In this document: positions 40,715 to 49,324 of the stretch, one piece after another
Layout of the letters: each line of letters opens with the position of its first letter
Position numbering within the stretch: position 1 is the stretch's first letter
Assembly (NCBI GenBank): GCA_903772945.1
Contig: CAICTM010000038.1
Location: forward strand, 62,001 to 126,000
Direction of reading: 5' to 3'
Origin: Seminavis robusta
Lineage: Eukaryota > Bacillariophyta > Bacillariophyceae > Naviculales > Naviculaceae
Length of the DNA: 64,000 nucleotides
The notes under the pieces: generated by a model
Databases searched by the model: none
Told to the model about the DNA's origin: nothing
What the model saw: the letters and a program-made list of their open reading frames with translations, nothing else
Position numbers and translations under genes: made by a program

Positions 40715-41035
40715 TCATTAGCTCGAACAGCTCCGTTTCGGTGGGAAGACTCTTGTGCCCAAGATGCAGCTGCCCACCTGGACGAAGTTGCCTGGGAAGA
40801 GTGTGCTGATGGTGGGAGTAATGTTACTGGCGAAACAGAGGCTCCTACAATGGGAGGGACACCCATCGGAACATCTGGAGCAACGGCTGTAGATACTATC
40901 GTGCAGACACAAGTGGAAACCAAAGTTGGTGAAGAAGAGGAAGACAAAGATGCTACGGCAGTGGAAGCTGCAGAGGCCAAGGGTGCAACACCTTGAACGA
41001 GGCCATCTGGTTAAGCATTTGGTGGCCAGCTAAAC
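40715..41035 (+). pseudogene. Truncated copy of the C-terminal part of the secreted Cys-rich protein gene
   Basis: The open frame ends with ECADGGSNVTGETEAPTMGG, then TPIGTSGATAVDTIVQTQVE and AVEAAEAKGATP. This matches the C-terminus of the intact gene at 41813-42841 (ECVDGGTNV..., DETEAPTMGGTPMGTSGATV..., AVEAAEAEVATP). Similarity runs on past the stop codon into the 3' flank (GAGGCCATCTGGTTAAGCATTTGGTGGCCAG versus the same region at about 42845). The signal peptide and Cys-rich part are missing, so this is a 5'-truncated duplicate lying 1.1 kb upstream of the intact gene in the same orientation. Confidence 0.85.
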
Positions 41036-41812
41036 TCAAAAGCAGGTAGGCATGTGCACTATTCCTGCATCCCAAGTGGTGAACATGTCACTCCTGGTCA
41101 TTTGTTTCTGAATGGAAAACTGTGTGACCAGATAGTATTTTCCGTCGTCCTTGTTGAAACTTTTAGTGGTTCTTGTTGACCTCAACATCTTGACCTTCTC
41201 TATATCCTCATCATGATTGTTGGCTTCTTCTTGGACAATATCTTGCTTGATTCCATGCCCACCTAGACAACCGGTAGCCAATAACTATGTACTACCGGTA
41301 ATCTTCTCGAGGGAACCTATGCAGATACCTTACGGTACCGATGCATATCAACGATCAGAGGGAGCGCTAACGCAGTACCGATACCGTATGAGCTATCTAG
41401 ATAGACTAGCTAGGTAGCCCTGTTGGTCATTGTAGCCAGCTACTGCAGAAAGCAATCGAGCTAATCAGATTCTTTGCCTACTCGATCTGCACCCCCGTTC
41501 AAAATCGAAAATTGCATCATTTTAAAAAGCCCCTTTTTTCTATTTTGTTATTTCCAAAACAAAAAATTCTTTTATTGCGGAACACAACCCGTTGTCATTT
41601 TTTGGTTAGTGAGGAAGCCGGCAGGGGGGCGGCTTATTTAGTCCTGAACGGTAGCCCAAGAAGATCAAGCTAAAAGTAACTCCCCGTTCAAGAAGATCAT
41701 GGCGGATTTTTTCTGTTTTCGTTCGGCAATTTTGGCTGTCCGCCAGTCCTTCGATGGTTTTTCGAACTTGGTCTGATCAGAACACAACAAAGAGTCAGAC
41801 TTGTAATTCATC
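41036..41812. other. Spacer and promoter of the secreted Cys-rich protein gene
   Basis: No gene recognised. AT-rich around 41510-41600, with TACCGGTA and CTAGATAGACTAGCTAGGTAG-like palindromes at about 41270-41415. Confidence 0.4.
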
Positions 41813-42841
41813 ATGAGATTCTCTGCTGCAGTCCTTGTTGCCCTCTTGAGTTTGTCGTCATCTTCCGACACAGCTCATGCCAAGAAGTTCCAATTTCCTC
41901 TCCATGCTGTACTTCCGTCGAGACGTCTTGCTCGAGCCAGAAACGTGGGTGGAGTTCCAAGTGCAATTCACAAGGATGATTCTCAGTCCTCGCTTCGCAG
42001 AGCCGCACTCCCTCTCTGGGAAACGGAAGAACAACTCGTGCAGTCCCGCCCCCTCTGGGCCACTGACGAAGAAGCCAAGAAACCTTGTTCCGGCAAGGAG
42101 GACGTCGACTTGGGTATCCTGGCATGTGGTGATGGATTTAGTTGCAGCTCTGAAGGGTACTGTGAACCAGTCACTAGCTCGGGCCGTGCGCTAGACGAAG
42201 ACACTTTTGATGTGATCAGCTGTGAAGGTTTCGACCAAGACTCCTATTTTACCGGTACTTGCGACTGTAGCGAGTTTGATGAGATGACAAATACGGGTTC
42301 ATTCACATGCACCTCAAAGGATGAGATCTATGGTGTAAGTACTTATGCCTTCGAAGTGACTGGCCCTGGTGACTATACCGTTAATTCCTCTGTGGAACTT
42401 CCAAGTGGCCTTAGCTACACATTGGGTTACACCTATGAGGATGGCGAAGAGACAGCATGTACATTTGAGGCACAGGGCTGTCCCTGTGAGTGCACCTTAG
42501 GGACCTGTCCTGATGACTCCTCTACCACTCTTTTCAGCTTGAACTGCCCGGGCATCCCTCTTGTGGATTTGTGCGAGGAAGGACTTGCCGAGGAAGAACT
42601 TTTAGATATCTTGCTAGAGCTCGATGAATGCGTGGATGGCGGGACTAATGTCGCTGATTTGACGAACCAGCCCGACGAGACAGAGGCTCCTACAATGGGA
42701 GGGACACCCATGGGAACATCTGGAGCAACAGTTGTAGATACTATGGTGCAGACAGGAGTGGAACCCGAAGTTGGTGAAGAAGATGAAGGCGAAGATTCTA
42801 CAGCAGTGGAAGCTGCAGAGGCCGAGGTGGCAACGCCTTGA
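41813..42841 (+). CDS. Secreted Cys-rich acidic protein
   Basis: 342-residue protein with a clean signal peptide (about 1-23, ending DTAHA-KK). A propeptide-like region follows with the site PSRRLARARN (about 35-44), which resembles the RxL processing motif seen in some diatom wall proteins. Residues about 90-245 contain some 16 Cys in pairs and CxC groups (CGDGFSCSSEGYC, CDCSEF, CPCECTLGTC), suggesting a disulphide-rich extracellular fold. The C-terminal 80 residues are acidic with DETEAPTMGGTPMGTSGATV, a low-complexity segment like those in frustule-associated or secreted diatom proteins. No enzyme motif. A truncated copy of its tail lies at 40715-41035. Function unknown; extracellular or wall-associated is the best guess. 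Confidence 0.75.
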   Translation: MRFSAAVLVALLSLSSSSDTAHAKKFQFPLHAVLPSRRLARARNVGGVPSAIHKDDSQSSLRRAALPLWETEEQLVQSRPLWATDEEAKKPCSGKEDVDLGILACGDGFSCSSEGYCEPVTSSGRALDEDTFDVISCEGFDQDSYFTGTCDCSEFDEMTNTGSFTCTSKDEIYGVSTYAFEVTGPGDYTVNSSVELPSGLSYTLGYTYEDGEETACTFEAQGCPCECTLGTCPDDSSTTLFSLNCPGIPLVDLCEEGLAEEELLDILLELDECVDGGTNVADLTNQPDETEAPTMGGTPMGTSGATVVDTMVQTGVEPEVGEEDEGEDSTAVEAAEAEVATP

Positions 42842-43082
42842 CCGAGGCCATCTGTTTAAGCATTTGGTGGCCAGACAAACTCGAGCAGTCATGTTGTATG
42901 TGGTTATAGTTAAAAGGTATATAGAGTGACTCCATGATGCAATGTTATCCCCGCAGTGCTCTACGGTATATCTCAGGGCTGGAAGCGACCGGACAGAAAG
43001 CACCTTGGCGCAGGAATGTCCGTGCGAATTCACTTTTAACTTCAGGATTGTCCTCGCTTATCCGAAGCGACTCATGCCAGCA

Positions 43083-44513
43083 TCATGATGATTTCTGATC
43101 TCGAAGTTGTTGTTGTCCAGCTGCGCTATTGTTTTCCTTCTCACATGGATCCGATCGATTCATGATCTGCTTTCGCGCACCCGCAAAGTTGGTCCTTAGT
43201 TTGGGCCCGCGAATTGTTGTTCCGTCGTTGATCATTACTTTCTTGGTAGTACCGTTGTTGGCCGTAGCCGGCAAGTTAAACTCGAAGCCATAATTTGGAA
43301 TGCACTCCAGCTTCCACAAGCTTGGATCAGGTTGCTGCAGCATCTCTCCATATCCCAGCTGATGCATCAGGTCACCAACGATGGAATTGACTTTTTTCAG
43401 CAAGTGTGGTGGATACCTTTGTAGCGACTTTCCAATTCCACCGGACCTTGGTTTGTAGGCACCAACAACGCTTTGGCCTTCTTGTACTTGGACCGTTTGC
43501 TTGATTCGAGTTCTGAAAAATGACATGTTGTTGACTTCCAACACGAATTGCACCACCCTCTCTAGCACCTGCTGGGGAAAGCGGAGCAGATCCTCATACC
43601 GTATCAATAGCACGGGCATTTGCTGTCGCAAATGTAGCCAATATTGATGAAACATGCGCCAGACGTAAGCCTCTTTGACCACCATGCCCTCGAAGATCAT
43701 CTTGCTTTCCCGCCTTTGATCTTCCGTGAGCGACGTAGTATGAGTATTGGTCATCATTAAGTTGAAATAGCTTTCCAAGGCGTCGTATGGATTTCGGACC
43801 AGCAACACAGCTCTGGACGCTGGAAAGACGGGATTGCCGACTCTCTCTGGATAATGGGTCTTGACAAACTGAACACATTGTGCAGAGACAGCAGCCTCGC
43901 CGACCAAATCATGCTGCGATAGACCTCCTCGCATATCGCTACCAGTGACTCGTAGAGTAACTCGTTCAAACAGATTACGCAGCAAGCTGTTGCCTGATCG
44001 AGGATACGAGGCCAAGACAGTGACCGGTCTTGGACACGGAGAAAAGAGAAGGAGTTGCAAAGACGGGTCGGGCAGTGCTGTTTGATTGTTAGACTTGGAT
44101 CCGCTTGCTGCCACCAATGCCCTCCACTCTTCGATCGCAAGTTCAAATGTTGTTTTGTTGACTGCATATACAGCTTCATTGTTTGAGCCATTCCTGTTGC
44201 TTGCAGCAAGACGTCGGCATAGGATCTTTGTGTTCAACCTAGCTAGCAAAGTCTCAGCGTCCGCCACGATAAAAGTGAGGCGCTTTTGGCTCGGATCAGT
44301 GCACTTTGCAGATTTTTCCTCGTTTTCTCGCTGCCGTTTGAGAAACGATCGAATACGAGTATCGATCGCGGCCAGGTTGTCTTGGTCGTCCTTTGAAAGG
44401 AAGACGGCTACTCGAGCAAGCAGCCCTACCGGGAGAGCGACGTGTTTACCATTGCGCTTAATAAATTTCATATCTATACTAGTGGCTAGGAGCGCACCCC
44501 TACCGTATTGCAA
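43083..44513 (-). CDS. PAPS-dependent sulfotransferase
   Basis: Transfers sulfate from 3'-phosphoadenylyl sulfate to an acceptor, probably a glycan or protein. The 476-residue product has the 5'-phosphosulfate loop VLASYPRSGNSLLRNLFE (166-183), the 3'-phosphate motif AVLLVRNPYDALESYF (235-250) and a later VLLIRYEDLLRFP core strand with the typical RYEDL signature. This pattern is closest to WSCD-like/carbohydrate sulfotransferases. The N-terminal 150 residues are divergent and the C-terminal 70 are low complexity. There is no strong signal anchor at either possible start (ATG 44513 or the in-frame ATG 44471 giving MKFIKRNGKHV), unusual for a Golgi enzyme, though VGLLARVAVFL is mildly hydrophobic. 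Acceptor unknown. Confidence 0.85.
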   Translation of the reverse strand: MQYGRGALLATSIDMKFIKRNGKHVALPVGLLARVAVFLSKDDQDNLAAIDTRIRSFLKRQRENEEKSAKCTDPSQKRLTFIVADAETLLARLNTKILCRRLAASNRNGSNNEAVYAVNKTTFELAIEEWRALVAASGSKSNNQTALPDPSLQLLLFSPCPRPVTVLASYPRSGNSLLRNLFERVTLRVTGSDMRGGLSQHDLVGEAAVSAQCVQFVKTHYPERVGNPVFPASRAVLLVRNPYDALESYFNLMMTNTHTTSLTEDQRRESKMIFEGMVVKEAYVWRMFHQYWLHLRQQMPVLLIRYEDLLRFPQQVLERVVQFVLEVNNMSFFRTRIKQTVQVQEGQSVVGAYKPRSGGIGKSLQRYPPHLLKKVNSIVGDLMHQLGYGEMLQQPDPSLWKLECIPNYGFEFNLPATANNGTTKKVMINDGTTIRGPKLRTNFAGARKQIMNRSDPCEKENNSAAGQQQLRDQKSS

Positions 44514-45388
44514 ATGTAGCCTTCGATGGTGGACTCAGCTCAGCTCGATGAGTGGACGCTCTGCAGTATCGGATAATGTCAGAGGGCTCCAATAATTGAA
44601 CAAGGCGTCAACAAAGAAAAATTCAGAGTCTTGTCCATGCCGAGTGATTACTCCCACGCAAAATTTTGAATGGAGCAACTGCGACTCGACTCGACTCACT
44701 CGATCTCATCTCACTTTGGGTCCCGTTTACCGGTACATGTACCGGTATCGTCTGCACGGTGCAGATTAGTGTACTAGTCCGGGTACGGTAGGGTACTTGC
44801 AGCGATAGCTATAAAACTCGGGTGGTGCCGGTAGCCGCTTGTTGCATTACTTGCACCGGTAGAGGCGTCATGGTCGCTCCGAGGAAGTTGTGGCTGTGGA
44901 GCTACTAAAGATTCCGTTATGTTCGCGTCGTTGGATCGAATCCGTGATCCACTAGGCCGCCACTAGAACAAGAGCAGCCTGTCATGGTGGAGTAGTGGCA
45001 GCCAGGAAAGAGGACTGGCCGCTGTGCGCCTCTGGCCCTGCATGAGCACCGGCCGCTACAGTCGCCGTTCGACGCCAAATGAGCGAAAAAGCGTGGCTGA
45101 TCAAGCCAAGTCTCCGTTGGCTCTTGAAGCCTGCCTCGCTAATCTAATCTGGGATGGTAGAACTAGACCCTTCTAGTGTTGACAGCAAAATGAATTCTAT
45201 TGGGTACTGCATTGATAGTGGGTAGATAGCTACGGGTACCGGTATGGGAATGGAATGGAAGATAGAGGCGGATGCACTTGTTTGATACTGAGAGTACCTT
45301 CCTATCGATGCCGGCACCACGTCTGTTCCTGCTCTGGGCGTTTTCAGTTGGTGGTATATCATTTTCTCATTGTATATCCCTGATCTCC
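44514..45388. other. Spacer
   Basis: No gene recognised. GTACCGGTACATGTACCGGT-type palindromes at about 44729-44750. Confidence 0.4.
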
Positions 45389-45685
45389 TCATTGTTGCTG
45401 TGGCTCCAGCAGCTTTTCTTGTTGTGCCTTGATGGTTTCTTGAAGAACAGGAAGCTCCATGACCCCCCATGAAGTGATGGTATCCAGTCGGTTTGAATTT
45501 GAGTGTGTATAAGGAGAGAGAGTTTTGTGGCTGAAAGGAATCCTCATGACGGGATGATCTTCCTGCTTGGCAACATCCTTGACAGCAAGGGGGGAAACAG
45601 AGCCCGATATTGTGGATAAGGATTTGCAGCTACCCATGCTACCGGTATTCTTGTAGACCGCTTCGGTGGATTGACAGCCGCCCAT
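45389..45685 (-). CDS. Small putatively lipid-anchored protein A (MGxCxS / DTITSWGVME family)
   Basis: 98-residue protein paralogous to the one at 46933-47283. It begins MGGCQS, a Gly2/Cys4 context that fits N-myristoylation plus palmitoylation, and so predicts membrane anchoring of a small soluble protein. Two blocks are shared with the paralogue: DVAK followed by EDHP (about residues 37-45), and LDTITSWGVMELPVLQETIK (about 67-86). Interestingly a second MGSCKS occurs internally at residue 17, so translation might alternatively start there. The rest is Ser-rich and likely disordered, ending in a Gln-rich amphipathic helix. I know of no named family. Evidence rests on conservation between the two copies. 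Confidence 0.65.
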   Translation of the reverse strand: MGGCQSTEAVYKNTGSMGSCKSLSTISGSVSPLAVKDVAKQEDHPVMRIPFSHKTLSPYTHSNSNRLDTITSWGVMELPVLQETIKAQQEKLLEPQQQ

Positions 45686-46932
45686 GATTATGCGTGTACC
45701 TGTATGTAGAAGCTTGATTCGATTCTTTTATTTGCAAGAAGCTAATTTTATGAGCCTGAAGTTGGGCAGAGAGGAGCGTTTGGCTGCTGCCAAACAAAGC
45801 CGCCCACATCTTGCATTGTTGGCTGCAAAAGTCTTCATACTACTATAGCTATAGTCGTCACTGCTGTTTCAGTTCCATTGCTTTGTTCCAGTGTCTCTTC
45901 CCCCTTGAGTGGCAGAACAACTTGGAATCGATCTAATCTTTGAGCATAGCTACGGTACCACCTCTGGAGTACCGGGACGAGTAGCTAGACTTTGCTGGTT
46001 CGGACTGTGACTGCCCCCCAAGCTCCAACGACAGGAGAAACATAGTGATCAGGGTAGATGTGGTAAACATCAATATTCAATCAAGCAAATTTCATTTAGA
46101 ATGAATACCGCATCTACCGGATTCATATCACCAGTGTCCAAAGTCGCCGGAATCTTTATTCATGCCTCTGGACACTGACACCTTCCCGCTGCTGGAAAGC
46201 GCCACAAGAGGCCTGGCCATTGATTCCATCATACGAAGAAAGCGGACTCGGACATTTTGGCATTCATGCCGCCTCTTCACCAGTACTAGCTAGTATGTTG
46301 GCTAGAAAGAGGAGAGGTGGTACCGGTACATGTACCACACCTCTGCTCATGTCGCCTTTGAAATGATGGCTCGCGCGCCACATGAGATTATGCATCTCTG
46401 CAGCTTCTTTCTGCTATCCTGCGTGCTACATACATGAACCGGTACGAACCACCCAAATCCAAAGCTTGTTCCAATCAGAAACCAGATACGTATTGGAAGT
46501 GGCTAGCTAGTAGCTAGAACTTGCTTGTTGCTTGGTGTTGCCCGGCTGCAGTGTGACATCAGTCCACTAATGATATATATTAGTTTTCATCCGGCTCAAA
46601 GCGCCGAAGTGCTGGAGACAGACTATTGCAGAAGCACAGACATGTATGTCATTACTAAGCACATGTATGTTATCTGTTATTAATTGAAAGAACTACTCTG
46701 ATGCAACGCCTCGTACGGTGCGGTATCATGGCTGCATCAATGAAGGAATGGTGTACTATGTGCCAGCTGGTGGATTCGATTCCGGCGGGTATGAAGTTCT
46801 TGGTGCACTGTAGAAAGTAGAAAGATAGAAGGGCGGGGAGGACGGTGTGCTAGCAGTCTGTTGGCCTTGACTCCTTTTTCTTGTTGGATTCTTGCTTGAC
46901 AGGATTGGTTGACCCCAGTTATACACAGGCAT
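45686..46932. other. Spacer between the two small paralogous genes
   Basis: No gene recognised. Includes a GGTACCGGTACATGTACC run at about 46319-46336 and scattered CTAGCTAG words. Confidence 0.45.
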
Positions 46933-47283
46933 TTACTGTCTCGTGGCTTGTGTTGCTGTTGCTGTTGCTGTTCCCTGCTGTTGTGCTTGCTGTGATTGTG
47001 CCTTGATCATTTCTTGCAGTGCGGGAATTTCCATGACTCCCCAGGAAGTGATGGTATCAAGTTTGCTTGGCTTGGAGCGTGAATGGGAAGGAGCTTTGCT
47101 GGCAGCGGCGGTCATTGGAGGAGCCACGCTGCCACCATCTTCCGACTCTCGGACTGTGGCAGTACTCATGCTCATACTTGGGCTCCTACTGGTGGGATGA
47201 TCCTCAAAAAGCTTGGCAACATCATTCGCGGCGGCTTCAGAAGCTGAAGGAGACGCAGAAGAAGAGGATTGGCAGCTACCCAT
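46933..47283 (-). CDS. Small putatively lipid-anchored protein B (MGxCxS / DTITSWGVME family)
   Basis: 116-residue paralogue of the protein at 45389-45685, on the same strand 1.25 kb away, so probably a tandem duplicate. The N-terminus MGSCQSSSS has Gly2, Cys4 and Ser6, a good myristoylation/palmitoylation signature. Shared blocks are NDVAKLFEDHP (about residues 20-30) and LDTITSWGVMEIPALQEMIK (about 75-94). Between them is a Ser/Pro-rich linker that may be phosphorylated; the C-terminus is Gln/Thr/Ala low complexity. No known domain. The conserved amphipathic block could be a binding helix for a partner at the membrane, which is inference. Confidence 0.68.
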   Translation of the reverse strand: MGSCQSSSSASPSASEAAANDVAKLFEDHPTSRSPSMSMSTATVRESEDGGSVAPPMTAAASKAPSHSRSKPSKLDTITSWGVMEIPALQEMIKAQSQQAQQQGTATATATQATRQ

Positions 47284-47946
47284 GGTGCAAAATAAAGCAA
47301 GTTGTTGAAAAGTTGGTTGTGATTGTGGTCAAGTGTTGGATTGTGAGGTAATTGGTGGCTAGCTGGAAGTGTGTTCAGTTTTGTTTTTGCCACCGTGTAG
47401 TGCCGGTAGCGACACAAGATCCAAGATTGTGTGGGTGTGTGGGTGTGTGGGTGAACGGCAAGAAGACAGTAGAAGTCCAAAGTCAGCCAAGACAGAATGG
47501 TTCACAGAAGATTGATCCCACTGTACTGCAGTACTTATCAATGGGTCACAGCAGTGCCCGCTTCCAAGAACGATTCCAAAGCTGTAGTTTAACCAATAAA
47601 TCATCTGTAACTCTCATGATTAGACTATTCTATCATTTCCATGTTGTTCTAATCCTTCGTACCTGGAACCTTGCACTAATGACCAAATTGAAGACTGCTT
47701 CCAAGCAAATTAAATTTTTAATTGATAAAGATATTGATAGGAATGACCTGATTGTGCAATACGGGGTCGATAAGTCGATAAGTAAGTCAACTGTGGAGTT
47801 CCACCATGGTTCCAGATGGCAAAAATCCATCAGAGCACATCGGATTTAGCATTAGGAGCCAGTTGTCGTTGTGGGGTTCTTGGGCAATTATAACTTCCGG
47901 CATCAAGAGCACTAAGTCTTCTAAAGAACCGAAAGCAACACTATGC
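47284..47946. other. Spacer
   Basis: Presumed promoter of the small gene B, a (GTGTGTGG)n run at about 47431-47452, then AT-rich DNA. A frame at about 47680-47849 looks weakly coding but has no support. Confidence 0.4.
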
Positions 47947-48278
47947 AGCTTGGTTGGTATTTACTCTGTACTGTTTATTCCTTACTGCCATGATTTCAGT
48001 AAAAGGAGCAGTAATGGCAGTAATGCAGTAATTCCTCAGTAGCAGTATTCATACACAGTAATTTAGAGCCAATTGAAGGCAGTAAACTACAGTAATTGCA
48101 GTAATAAAGGCTAATTATTTTACTGTCATTTACTGGATATTCCTGTTGGATAGGCAGATTACTTACTGCATTGGATTACTTACTTCAGTAACTAGGGGGC
48201 CAACAATGGCAGTAATTGGACAGTAAGGAGCCAGTAACCCGGATTTACTGCAGTAAAATTAAAAGTACCAACCAAGCT
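47947..48278. mobile_element. MITE-like element with AGCTTGGTTGGTA ends and CAGTAA-rich core
   Basis: The left end AGCTTGGTTGGTATTTACT (from 47947) and the right end, reverse-complemented from 48278, AGCTTGGTTGGTACTTTTA, form a 13-bp perfect inverted repeat. The 300-bp interior is crowded with CAGTAA/TTACTG words in both orientations (over 20 copies), like transposase-binding subterminal repeats. No coding capacity and no certain target duplication. Probably a non-autonomous DNA transposon. Confidence 0.65.
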
Positions 48279-49324
48279 ACGGTGTGCAGCTCTCGTAGTG
48301 GAAATAAATTCTGGGAAGGCTTTTCTGTCTCACCAAAGAAGCCACAGGAAAGTCCCGCAATCGCGCCAAGCGCCAAATCCTACCCATAAATCCGACATTA
48401 CTGTACGCCTGCCCTTCGGAGAATCAATCCTACCGTGCCCCTACTAGTAGCTAGACTAGTCTATTCAATCCTGTGTCGTAACATTTTTAAACGGTACCGG
48501 CACACCGGTACGGGCGATGTTTCGATGTTTCGGTCTGTTTCACATTTTCGACGAGGAATTGTGGTCTACCGTACTACACAGGCAAAGCTCACAAGAGTAG
48601 AAAGAAGCGACAGGCTGCTAGCTAGTTCATACGTGTAGGCAGATTGCAGCGAGTAGCGCTCCATAGCAAGGTCGAATCGACCTTGAATCAGAGCAGCTAC
48701 AGTATGGTACGGTACTGGTACCGGTACGGTACCTCGTTTCAATTGTGAGAAAGCAGCATGCAAGGCTGCGACATTGCTACTTTTACAGAGTTCTGATCTA
48801 CTAGATTGTGCCATACCGAACGACTTTGAATATTTAGTTGCTGCAGGTAAGTGGAACGCAATGGAGAAACACTGGCAGCACTAGCTTGCTTTCGCGGAAC
48901 CGGCATGGGAGCATGGCTGGATGACAGTAGTCAAGATTAGAGTACGGTACACGTGTACCGAACAAAGCAATGACAGGCACCGCCACTTTTGACTTGCTAG
49001 ACGCGCTGCATCTGAGTGTCGCCGGTGTAAACTTCGAACGGGATCGCTGTGCCATTACATCATTCGTACGGTAGCCCTTTACTGGGAACGATGCTCTCTA
49101 CTAGGACATAAGTTGCACGGTCGCGTACCAAAGCCGTTGCTTGTTGTTTCGTACCTGAGCTACAGTCGTACAGATATCCCCGTACCGTACGACCCCGTAA
49201 ATCTGTGATTGCAACAGTGGGTGGTCGCTAGGCTCTTGGTGGATTGAATACCCCTACGTCGGTACCCCTACTTTGTATTGATCCACTCGCAAGGAAAAAC
49301 GTTTGTCATCAGCCATGGTATCCA
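48279..49324. other. Spacer and 3' flank of receptor gene
   Basis: No gene recognised. Palindromic GGTACGGTACTGGTACCGGT at about 48707-48726 and similar runs nearby. Confidence 0.4.

Noticed and set aside
44900-44990. tRNA-like GGATCGAATCC word
   Set aside because: The flanking bases do not form a TPsiC stem, acceptor stem or D-arm; no other tRNA signature was found in the window.
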